Assembly (NCBI GenBank): GCA_945876925.1
Contig: CAMCQD010000105.1
Location: 1 to 6,511 of the forward strand
From: an uncultured Dermatophilus sp.
GTDB lineage: Bacteria; Actinomycetota; Actinomycetes; Actinomycetales; Dermatophilaceae
Direction of reading: 5' to 3'
Length of the DNA: 6,511 nt
Under the pieces are notes generated by a model. That model searched no databases, had not been told where the DNA came from, and worked only from the letters and a program-made list of their open reading frames with translations. Position numbers and translations under genes: made by a program. Numbering within the stretch: position 1 is the stretch's first letter; each line of letters begins with the position of its first letter. Shown here piece by piece: positions 1 through 5,044 of this stretch.

Positions 1-516
1 GTACACCGCGATCCGGAAATCCTCGGGGATCTGCGCGAGCGCCCGGGTGACGTCGTTGTCGGGCAGGTGGTCCAGGGCCTCGGTCTCGGCCGAGCGCAGC
101 CCCCGGGAGGTGTGCGACTCGGCGCGGGCCAGCTGGTAGTCCTCGATCTCGGCCGCGTCCGACTCCTGCGGCTGGCGCTGCCGCTTGCGGTAGGAGTTGA
201 TGAAGGTATTGGTGAGGATGCGGTACAGCCAGGCCTTGAGATTGGTGCCCGGGCGGTACTGGTGGAAGGCCGCGAACGCCTTGGCGTAGGTCTCCTGGAC
301 CAGGTCCTCGGCATCGGCGGCATTGCGCGTCATGCGCAGGGCAGCGCTATACAGCTGGTCGAGGTAGACCATCGCCTCGGTCTCGAACCGGGCGACCCGC
401 TGCTCATGGGTCTCCGTACCGGCGGCGGGCTCATCGTGACCGGGTACGGCCGGTGCCTGCGGTGCAGCCGTGCCGTCGTCACCCGGCTGCGGGGCGTGCG
501 TGCTGTGAGAAGTCAT
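1..516 (-). CDS. sigR: SigR/SigH-type ECF RNA polymerase sigma factor (C-terminus off window)
   Basis: This is an extracytoplasmic-function sigma factor of the SigR (Streptomyces) / SigH (mycobacteria) group, which directs transcription of thioredoxin and other thiol-stress genes and is normally held by a zinc-containing anti-sigma factor (RsrA/RshA). Reading from the ATG at 516 gives 172 residues with no stop before the window edge. Sigma region 2 spans about residues 43-112: the core-binding part carries DAEDLVQETYAKAF (68-81), and the -10-recognition part carries WLYRILTNTFINSYRK (96-111). The linker has EIEDYQLARAESH (123-135). Region 4 starts near residue 157 (ALAQIPEDFRIAVY) and is cut by the edge. 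The low-complexity first 40 residues are poorly conserved in the family. The ATG has no good Shine-Dalgarno; a TAGGCT box 8 nt upstream and an in-frame TTG at 609-607 raise alternative starts. The anti-sigma gene would be expected just beyond position 1 but is not visible. Family assignment is very secure; the symbol rests on motif similarity. Confidence 0.96.
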   Translation of the reverse strand, partial: MTSHSTHAPQPGDDGTAAPQAPAVPGHDEPAAGTETHEQRVARFETEAMVYLDQLYSAALRMTRNAADAEDLVQETYAKAFAAFHQYRPGTNLKAWLYRILTNTFINSYRKRQRQPQESDAAEIEDYQLARAESHTSRGLRSAETEALDHLPDNDVTRALAQIPEDFRIAVY

Positions 517-609
517 CGCAGACCAGCCTAGGGGCTGCGCGGCACCTGCGCCTCGTGCCGGGGAGCCGGGTGCGAGCCCGCGCTCGGCTTCAGGGGCGAT
601 TACCAGCAA
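517..609 (-). other. Possible N-terminal extension of SigR from an upstream TTG start
   Basis: The sigR frame stays open upstream of its ATG. Within the predicted leader of the SigR-type promoter the best-supported in-frame initiator is the TTG at 609-607, 31 codons before the ATG and preceded by a purine-rich GGGAGGGAG. The added peptide would be rich in Ala, Gly and Pro. About two thirds of its codons end in G or C, lower than in the sigma domain, so codon use gives no strong support. An extended, unstable isoform (sigma-R-prime) made from the stress-induced transcript is known for Streptomyces coelicolor SigR. That the same happens here is inference. Confidence 0.4.
525..530 (-). promoter_or_regulatory. 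Possible -10 box for a leaderless or near-leaderless sigR transcript
   Basis: On the minus strand TAGGCT matches the TANNNT pattern of actinobacterial -10 boxes and ends 8 nt before the sigR ATG. A transcript would therefore begin at, or one or two bases before, the start codon. No convincing -35 is present 16-18 bp upstream, and no Shine-Dalgarno precedes the ATG, which would suit leaderless translation. This is a placement argument on a short motif. Confidence 0.35.
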
Positions 610-616
610 CGTGCGT

Positions 617-625
617 CTCCCTCCC
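617..625 (-). promoter_or_regulatory. Shine-Dalgarno-like sequence before the upstream TTG of sigR
   Basis: On the minus strand GGGAGGGAG lies with its last base 7 nt, and its GGAGG core 10 nt, before the TTG at 609-607. It is the best ribosome-binding-site match in front of either possible sigR start; the ATG at 516 has none. It matters because it would decide whether a longer SigR is translated from the distal promoter. Purine runs also occur by chance in GC-rich DNA. Confidence 0.4.
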
Positions 626-689
626 GCGCCGGACCGCAGCGGCCATCCAGCCCGCCGGAAGAGTCCTGCGGGCCAGCGGCTGCTGCGCC

Positions 690-707
690 ATCGGGCCCTT
701 GCCCGAT
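690..707 (-). repeat. Perfect inverted repeat at the predicted distal sigR transcription start
   Basis: ATCGGGC and GCCCGAT form a perfect 7-bp inverted repeat with a 4-nt spacer. On the minus strand it begins about 12 bases after the GTT -10 element of the SigR-type promoter. It would be a stem-loop at or very near the 5' end of that transcript, or a DNA dyad covering the start point. A 5' stabilising hairpin and a regulator site are both possible. There is no T-tract, so it is not a classical terminator. Confidence 0.4.
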
Positions 708-718
708 CCGGTGGGCAC

Positions 719-745
719 AACGCCGCCGCGGGGGCGGGGCATTCC
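719..745 (-). promoter_or_regulatory. SigR/SigH-type promoter driving sigR
   Basis: On the minus strand GGAAT (745-741) is followed after exactly 19 bp by GTT (721-719). This matches the established SigR/SigH promoter pattern, GGAAT with an 18-19 bp spacer and GTT. It reads toward the sigR gene, and the transcript would start near 709-712, leaving about 195 nt before the ATG. SigR-family genes are typically autoregulated from such a promoter, so location and sequence agree. None of the other GGAAT occurrences I examined in the window has a correctly spaced GTT. Confidence 0.65.
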
Positions 746-816
746 CCGCAGCCGGCGCCGGGGGTTCCGTGAATGGTCAATTAACACGGCGCTCATCGAC
801 TGCGGGGCGCATCCCC

Positions 817-839
817 GGTGAATACGATGGGTGTTCACC
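817..839. promoter_or_regulatory. Dyad symmetry, candidate operator upstream of the DoxX-family gene
   Basis: GGTGAATAC, a 5-bp spacer and GTGTTCACC form an inverted repeat with 8 of 9 positions symmetric. A TACGAT box (823-828, TANNNT pattern) lies inside it on the plus strand, about 100 bp before the DoxX-family start. A repressor bound here would cover such a -10. Dimeric regulators such as the TetR or GntR families bind sites of this size, but no regulator is encoded in view and no clear -35 accompanies the box. Confidence 0.45.
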
Positions 840-917
840 ACGAGGTCCAGAACATGAATGAGGTCGGGAGACGAGCCCGTCCACGACGCCCGATCGCCGG
901 TCTGGCGACCATCCGAC

Positions 918-922
918 AGGAG
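918..922 (+). promoter_or_regulatory. Shine-Dalgarno of the DoxX-family gene
   Basis: AGGAG lies 5 nt before the ATG at 928 and fixes this start. It is the clearest ribosome-binding site among the annotated plus-strand genes of the window. Confidence 0.75.
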
Positions 923-927
923 AATCC

Positions 928-1389
928 ATGGCCTTCGTCCGACGCTGCGCCCGTCCCATGCTCGCCGCGGTCTTCGTCACCGGGGGCTATGACCAGCTGC
1001 GCAACCCCAACGGGCGGGCTGGCCTGGCAGCCAGGTTCGTCAACCGGCTGGCCGAGCTGACCGGCCTGCCCGACGACCCGGAGATGGCCGTGCGGGCCAA
1101 TGGCGCCATCATGCTCGCCGGGGGCAGCCTGCTGGCCGCCGACCGGGCACCGCGCCTGGCCAGCCTCATGCTGGCGGCCGCGCTCATCCCGACCACGGTC
1201 GTCGGCCACGACTACTGGAACCGGACCGATGAGGCCGTCGCCGCCCGGGACCGGGTCCAGTTCTTCAAGAACCTCGGCCTGCTCGGCGGCCTCGTCCTGT
1301 CCGCGGCCGCCACCGACCGGGGACCGGGCCGGCACGCCTGCATCGCCGCCGGGCCCGCTGCCGGGGCCAGCGGGCCGTGCCCCTCGTGA
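928..1389 (+). CDS. DoxX-family integral membrane protein
   Basis: This encodes a 153-residue membrane protein with the hallmarks of actinobacterial DoxX-family proteins. There are four hydrophobic segments at about residues 8-22, 56-71, 76-93 and 113-128. The family-like stretches are FVTGGYDQLRNP near the N-terminus, LIPTTVVGHDYW (86-97) and FFKNLGLLGGL (112-122). The ATG at 928 has a good AGGAG. The biochemical role of most DoxX proteins is unsettled; a mycobacterial DoxX protein has been placed in a membrane oxidoreductase complex with superoxide dismutase and a thiosulfate sulfurtransferase. The divergent SigR-type sigma factor gives a suggestive link to redox stress, but I see no SigR promoter facing this gene. 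The last 25 residues form a Gly/Ala/Pro-rich tail with two cysteines and no recognisable motif. Family call is good; function is unknown. Confidence 0.85.
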   Translation: MAFVRRCARPMLAAVFVTGGYDQLRNPNGRAGLAARFVNRLAELTGLPDDPEMAVRANGAIMLAGGSLLAADRAPRLASLMLAAALIPTTVVGHDYWNRTDEAVAARDRVQFFKNLGLLGGLVLSAAATDRGPGRHACIAAGPAAGASGPCPS

Positions 1390-1494
1390 GGGCGCCCGGA
1401 TGAGACACGGGCAGCCCGGGTGCCTGCCATCCTCGTGCTGTCCTTTAGTTCCCACCTAATCCCATCCCCGATGTGAAAGACGGCGATCACACCC

Positions 1495-2925
1495 GTGTCT
1501 GACTCCGTTCCTGATCCGTGGCCCGCGCCTTCGGTAGCTGAGCTGGCCGGTCCGCTCGACGCAGTCGTCCGCCTGCCCGGCTCCAAATCGCTGACCAACC
1601 GCTTCCTCCTGCTGGCGGCGCTGGCCGAGGACGACTCCCGGCTGCGCGCACCGCTGCGCTCCCGCGACACCCTGCTGATGGCCGCAGGGCTGCGCACCCT
1701 CGGCGCCAGGATCGAGGACCTGCCCGCCGGCCAGCCCGGCCAGGATGACTGGCACATCACCCCGGGGCGGCTGACCGGCGGCGGCCGGGTGGAATGCGGC
1801 CTGGCGGGCACGGTCATGCGCTTCCTGCCCCCGGTCGCCGCCCTGGCCGACGGCCCGGTCCTGTTCGACGGCGATGAGGCCGCCCGGACCCGCCCGATGG
1901 GCGCGGTCATCGGCGCCCTGCGCTCGCTCGGGGTGCAGATCGACGCCAGCGGGGACCACCTGCCGCTCACGGTGCACGGACGGCGGGGCCTGGCCGGGGG
2001 CACGGTGACCCTGGATGCCTCCGCCAGTTCGCAGTTCGTCTCGGCGCTACTGCTCATGGGCGCCCGGTGCGCCGGGGGGCTGACCGTCGTGCACGAGGGG
2101 CCGCCGCTGCCCAGCCGACCCCATATCGAGATGACCGTCGAGGTGCTGCGCGACGCCGGGGTGGATGTTGACGACGCCGACCCCGACCGCTGGCGGGTCG
2201 AGCCCGGCGGCATCCACCCGCTGGACGTCGTCATCGAGCCCGACCTCACCAATGCCGCGCCGTTCCTCGCCGCGGCGCTCGTGGCCGGGGGGCGGGTGCG
2301 CATCCCCGACTGGCCGCAGCACACCACCCAGGCCGGCGATGCCATCCGGGACGTGCTCGACATGATGGGCGCCGACGTGAGCTTGCAGCGCGAGGGCCTG
2401 ACCGTCACCGGGGCCGGCGGCCCGGGGGCCATCGCCGGGATCGATGTCGACCTGCGCCACGCCGGTGAGCTGACGCCGGCGGTGGCGGCCCTGGCCGCCC
2501 TGGCCGACGGCCCCTCGCGCATCCGCGGGGTGGGCCATCTGCGCGGGCACGAAACCGACCGGCTGGCAGCCTTATCCGCCGAGATCACCCGCCTGGGCGG
2601 GCAGGCCGAGGTGCTCGAGGACGGCCTGCTCATCACTCCCCGGCCGCTGACCGGTACCCGGCTGCGCAGTTACGCCGATCACCGGATGGCCACCGCCGGG
2701 GCGGTGCTGGGCCTGGCCGTCCCCGGGACGAGCGTGGAGGACATCGCCACCACCGGTAAGACGCTGCCGGATTTCCCGGCCATGTGGCGCGACGCCCTCA
2801 GCCAGACCGCGCCCGTGACTCCCGCCGTTCCCGGGCCGGGCCCGCAGACGGGCCCGCTGCCGGTCATCGGCGATGATGACGAGGATGGCCAGCGGCGCCG
2901 GCCCGGGCGGGGCTGGCGCGCATGA
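1495..2925 (+). CDS. aroA: 3-phosphoshikimate 1-carboxyvinyltransferase (EPSP synthase)
   Basis: The enzyme joins phosphoenolpyruvate to shikimate-3-phosphate, the sixth step of the cytosolic shikimate pathway to aromatic amino acids. Active-site motifs are complete: PGSKSLTNR (28-36; Lys31, Ser32, Arg36), GLAGTVMRF (102-110) on the PEP/glyphosate loop, RTRPM (131-135), SSQ (178-180), an acidic GELTP (Glu325, where Escherichia coli has Asp313), HETDR (352-356), ADHRMA (394-399) and TGKTLPDF (420-427). At 476 residues it exceeds the E. coli enzyme by about 50, mostly through a C-terminal tail from about residue 438 that has Pro/Gly-rich, acidic (GDDDEDG) and then Arg-rich parts. GTG at 1495 is chosen because an in-frame TGA lies at 1474-1476 and conserved sequence follows soon after; no good Shine-Dalgarno precedes it. 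rsgA follows after 31 nt, so the two are likely co-transcribed. Confidence 0.96.
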   Translation: MSDSVPDPWPAPSVAELAGPLDAVVRLPGSKSLTNRFLLLAALAEDDSRLRAPLRSRDTLLMAAGLRTLGARIEDLPAGQPGQDDWHITPGRLTGGGRVECGLAGTVMRFLPPVAALADGPVLFDGDEAARTRPMGAVIGALRSLGVQIDASGDHLPLTVHGRRGLAGGTVTLDASASSQFVSALLLMGARCAGGLTVVHEGPPLPSRPHIEMTVEVLRDAGVDVDDADPDRWRVEPGGIHPLDVVIEPDLTNAAPFLAAALVAGGRVRIPDWPQHTTQAGDAIRDVLDMMGADVSLQREGLTVTGAGGPGAIAGIDVDLRHAGELTPAVAALAALADGPSRIRGVGHLRGHETDRLAALSAEITRLGGQAEVLEDGLLITPRPLTGTRLRSYADHRMATAGAVLGLAVPGTSVEDIATTGKTLPDFPAMWRDALSQTAPVTPAVPGPGPQTGPLPVIGDDDEDGQRRRPGRGWRA

Positions 2926-2956
2926 GGCGCCGGCCGGCGGCCAGGACGGCACCGCG

Positions 2957-4018
2957 ATGAGCTCGCGCAGCTCGTATCGCTACCTGGACGAGAGCGATGT
3001 GCGCGTGCGCCCGCCGCGCTCGGGCAGCCGCCCGCGCACCAAGAACCGGCCCGCGCACGCCGGCGCCCGGATCGCCCGGGTCGTGCGCGTGAACCGGGGC
3101 CGGTACGCGCTGCTGCTCGACGGGGTCACCGTCATCGCCATGCGGGCACGCGAGCTCGCCCGGCGCTCGATCGTCGTGGGAGACCAGGTCGCCGTGGTCG
3201 GGGACGTCTCGGGGACGGCGGGCACGCTCGCCCGGATCGTGCGGGTCGAGCCGCGCACGACGACGCTGCGGCGCACCGCCGACGACGCCGACCCGGTGGA
3301 ACGGGTCATCGTCGCCAACGTCGGCACGATGGTCATCGTCGCGGCAGCGGCCGACCCGGCGCCGCGTCCCCGGCTTATCGACCGCTGCCTGGTCGCCGCG
3401 TTCGACGCGGGCATCGAGCCGCTGCTGGTGGTCACCAAGGCCGACCTGGCCGATCCGGCGCCGCTGCTGGACCACTTCACCCCGCTGGGCGTCGAGTCGC
3501 TGTCCTGCCGCCTCGCCGGTGCCGGGCCGGGCGCTGGCGAGGGCTCACCGGCCCTGGATCCCGGCGCGCTGGAGGCGCTGCGGGCCCGGCTGTCCGGGCG
3601 GGCAAGCGTACTCGTCGGGCACTCCGGGGTCGGCAAGTCGACCCTGGTCAACGCGCTCGTCCCGGGGCTCGGCCGGGCCGTGGGCGGGGTGAATGAGGTG
3701 ACCGGGCGGGGACGGCACACGTCATCCTCGGCGATCGCCGCCTTGCTGCCGGGCGATCCGGGCGGCTGGATCGTCGATACCCCCGGTATCCGCTCCTTCG
3801 GCCTGGCCCACGTGGACCCCGACCGGATCGTGGCGCATTTCACCGACTTAGCCGACGGCGCCCAGGACTGCCCGCGTAGTTGCTCACACGACGAACCCGA
3901 CTGCGCCCTTGATGAATTCGTCGCCGCTATCCCGGCGGGCAAGCAAGCGGCGGTGGCCGCGCGGCTGGACTCGCTGCGCCGCCTGCTGCGCGCCCGGCGC
4001 CCCGGCCCGCCGGGCTGA
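2957..4018 (+). CDS. rsgA: Ribosome small-subunit-dependent GTPase RsgA
   Basis: RsgA is a circularly permuted GTPase that checks late maturation of the 30S ribosomal subunit. From ATG 2957 it is 353 residues. A basic N-terminus leads into an OB-fold of about residues 36-98. The GTPase motifs come in permuted order: TKAD (160-163, G4), GHSGVGKS (221-228, P-loop), GRGRHTS (250-256, G2) and DTPG (274-277, G3). The C-terminal zinc knuckle has Cys305, Cys309, His311 and Cys316. A Gly/Ala/Pro-rich insert lies near 187-203. In-frame ATGs at 2873, 2876 and 2885 would overlap the aroA end; I prefer 2957 because family-like sequence (YRYLDESDVRVRP) begins just after it and a modest AGGA lies 10 nt upstream. 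The position behind aroA matches other actinobacteria. Confidence 0.94.
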   Translation: MSSRSSYRYLDESDVRVRPPRSGSRPRTKNRPAHAGARIARVVRVNRGRYALLLDGVTVIAMRARELARRSIVVGDQVAVVGDVSGTAGTLARIVRVEPRTTTLRRTADDADPVERVIVANVGTMVIVAAAADPAPRPRLIDRCLVAAFDAGIEPLLVVTKADLADPAPLLDHFTPLGVESLSCRLAGAGPGAGEGSPALDPGALEALRARLSGRASVLVGHSGVGKSTLVNALVPGLGRAVGGVNEVTGRGRHTSSSAIAALLPGDPGGWIVDTPGIRSFGLAHVDPDRIVAHFTDLADGAQDCPRSCSHDEPDCALDEFVAAIPAGKQAAVAARLDSLRRLLRARRPGPPG

Positions 4019-4022
4019 CCGC

Positions 4023-4046
4023 ACCGGCGGTGTTGCCGCGACCGGT
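4023..4046 (+). terminator. Possible weak hairpin terminator after rsgA
   Basis: Just past the rsgA stop, ACCGG (4023-4027) pairs with CCGGT (4042-4046), extended by CGG (4028-4030) with CCG (4036-4038) across a 3-nt bulge, leaving a 5-nt loop. No T-tract follows. It may attenuate rather than stop transcription into ppk2, which begins 48 nt later, or may be a chance GC-rich fold. Confidence 0.28.
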
Positions 4047-4093
4047 AATCCCGTTTGCCTCCGGCCGCCCCGGGCGCGATGGCACGATGAGGC

Positions 4094-4927
4094 ATGGGCA
4101 AGAAGTCGAAGATGGACCGGGAACTGTACGAGGCGGAACTCAAGCGCCTGCAATTGCATCTCGTCGAGATGGAAGCCTGGGTCAAGGCCACGGGGGCGCG
4201 GCTATGCGTCGTCTTCGAGGGCCGGGACGCCGCCGGCAAGGGCGGGGCGATCAAGCGCATCACCGAGTACCTCAACCCGCGCACCACCCGCATCATCGCC
4301 CTGCCCGCACCGACTGAGCGCCAGCGCACCCAGTGGTACTTCCAGCGCTACATCGAGCATCTGCCGGCCGCCGGCGAGATCCGCCTGTTCGACCGCTCCT
4401 GGTACAACCGCGGCGGCGTCGAGCGGGTCATGGGCTACTGCACCGCCGAGGAGCACCGCCGGTTCCTCGCCCAGACCCCCATCTTCGAGCGCATGCTCGT
4501 TGAGGACGGCATCATGCTGCGCAAGTACTGGTTCTCGGTGAGCGATCACGAGCAGGAGAAGCGCTTCAAGTCCCGGCTGACCGACCCGATGCGCCGCTGG
4601 AAGCTCTCCCCCACCGATCTGGAGTCGCTGACCCGCTGGGAGGAATACAGCAGGGCCAAGGACGAGATGTTCGTGCACACCGACATCCCCGAAGCGCGCT
4701 GGCACGTCGTCGAAAGCGACGACAAGCGCTCGGCGCGGATCAACATGATCGCCCACCTGCTGCATTCGGTGCCGTGGCAGCACATCGAGCAGCCCGAGAT
4801 CGTGCTGCCGAAGCGGCCGGCGTCGACCGGGTACCGGCGCACCGACCGCTCGCTGCAGCTTGAAGTGCCCGATTTCGCCAGCGCCGTGAGCAACGGCGAG
4901 ACCGTGTACGAAGACCCGGAGGACTGA
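4094..4927 (+). CDS. ppk2: Polyphosphate kinase 2 (PPK2 family, single domain, class I-like)
   Basis: PPK2 enzymes transfer phosphate between inorganic polyphosphate and nucleotides; the single-domain class I type interconverts NDP and NTP in the cytosol. The 277-residue length fits. Visible motifs are Walker A GRDAAGKGG (43-51), Walker B-like IRLFDRSWYNR (96-106; Asp100, Arg101) running into GGVERVMGYC (107-116), and a basic lid segment QEKRFKSRLTDP (154-165). The amphipathic N-terminal helix (about 8-30) and the helical C-terminal half agree with the family. ATG 4094 is used because family-like sequence (YEAELKRLQ) starts about 12 residues in; it lacks a clear Shine-Dalgarno. Mycobacterium tuberculosis also carries ppk2 a few genes from aroA. 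Whether it mainly makes NTP or polyphosphate here cannot be told from sequence. Confidence 0.94.
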   Translation: MGKKSKMDRELYEAELKRLQLHLVEMEAWVKATGARLCVVFEGRDAAGKGGAIKRITEYLNPRTTRIIALPAPTERQRTQWYFQRYIEHLPAAGEIRLFDRSWYNRGGVERVMGYCTAEEHRRFLAQTPIFERMLVEDGIMLRKYWFSVSDHEQEKRFKSRLTDPMRRWKLSPTDLESLTRWEEYSRAKDEMFVHTDIPEARWHVVESDDKRSARINMIAHLLHSVPWQHIEQPEIVLPKRPASTGYRRTDRSLQLEVPDFASAVSNGETVYEDPED

Positions 4928-4931
4928 CCGG

Positions 4932-4980
4932 GGCGATCCGCAGGCGGGGCCGGCCCCCGCGCCCCCGCCGGCGGATCGCC
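4932..4980 (+). terminator. Long GC-rich hairpin, probable terminator of ppk2
   Basis: GGCGATCCGC (4932-4941) is perfectly complementary to GCGGATCGCC (4971-4980). After one A/G mismatch, GGCGGGG (4943-4949) pairs with CCCCGCC (4963-4969), leaving a 13-nt loop. This gives a 17-bp stem starting 4 nt after the ppk2 stop codon. No U-tract follows, which is common for actinobacterial hairpin terminators. It separates ppk2 from hisN, which appears to have its own promoter. Confidence 0.7.
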
Positions 4981-5032
4981 GTGCGCTGTGCCCGCGTGGT
5001 GCGTCCGGGGCGATTCCGGCGGCAGTGACCGC

Positions 5033-5038
5033 TAGCGT
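5033..5038 (+). promoter_or_regulatory. -10 box for a leaderless hisN transcript
   Basis: TAGCGT fits TANNNT and ends exactly 6 nt before the GTG start at 5045, the spacing expected if transcription begins on the first base of the start codon. There is no clear -35 hexamer. The six intervening bases (AGGGGG) are purine-rich but too close to the GTG to act as a normal Shine-Dalgarno. The upstream hairpin terminator agrees with a separate hisN promoter. Confidence 0.5.
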
Positions 5039-5044
5039 AGGGGG

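Larger units (their letters stand above)
517..927. other. Divergent intergenic region sigR / DoxX-family gene
   Basis: This 411-bp region separates two divergent genes. Open frames here are ordinary high-GC shadows without family motifs, except the one that continues in frame into sigR. That frame is open on the minus strand from the TAA at 783-781 down to the sigR ATG. From left to right the region holds a -10-like TAGGCT box, an SD-preceded TTG, a perfect 7-bp inverted repeat, a SigR-type promoter, a locally AT-richer patch (771-786) and a dyad symmetry at 817-839. The last 88 bases are the probable leader of the DoxX-family gene. No RNA gene was recognised. Confidence 0.7.

Noticed and set aside
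67..531. Open plus-strand frame of 154 codons opposite sigR
   Set aside because: It is the antisense shadow of a strongly conserved sigma-factor gene; the peptide shows no family motifs.
767..789. CCGTG-N13-CACGG inverted repeat
   Set aside because: Arms are only 5 bp and the spacer is not symmetric; not convincing beside the stronger dyad at 817-839.
590..841. Small open frame on the minus strand in the divergent intergenic region
   Set aside because: It overlaps the promoter and dyad elements, has no ribosome-binding site I can see, and its Arg/Pro/Gly-rich product has no recognisable motif. It is not in the sigR frame.
894..908. TCGCC-N5-GGCGA stem just upstream of the DoxX-family Shine-Dalgarno
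   Set aside because: A 5-bp stem in DNA this GC-rich is expected by chance and does not occlude the AGGAG.
1398..1414. Similarity to the sequence around the ppk2 start (4085-4101), 13 of 17 bases
   Set aside because: Short, imperfect and without any shared context; most likely coincidence.
1410..1428. GGCAG...CTGCC hairpin between the DoxX-family gene and aroA
   Set aside because: Only 5 bp of stem with a 9-nt loop and a three-T run further on; too weak to call a terminator.
835..1455. Long minus-strand open frames opposite the DoxX-family gene
   Set aside because: They are mirror frames of a membrane-protein gene with good RBS and family motifs; high G+C makes such frames common.
1471..1476. 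ATGTGA start-stop 18 nt before the aroA GTG and in frame with it
   Set aside because: It has no Shine-Dalgarno and could easily be chance. Its only firm use is to show that aroA cannot start further upstream.
2980..4329. Minus-strand open frame of 449 codons opposite rsgA and the ppk2 start
   Set aside because: Both plus-strand genes have full catalytic motif sets; the antisense product is Ser/Arg/Pro-rich shadow sequence.
5013..5017. Another GGAAT (minus strand) near hisN as a SigR promoter
   Set aside because: No GTT follows at 18-19 bp, and no gene lies appropriately downstream on that strand.
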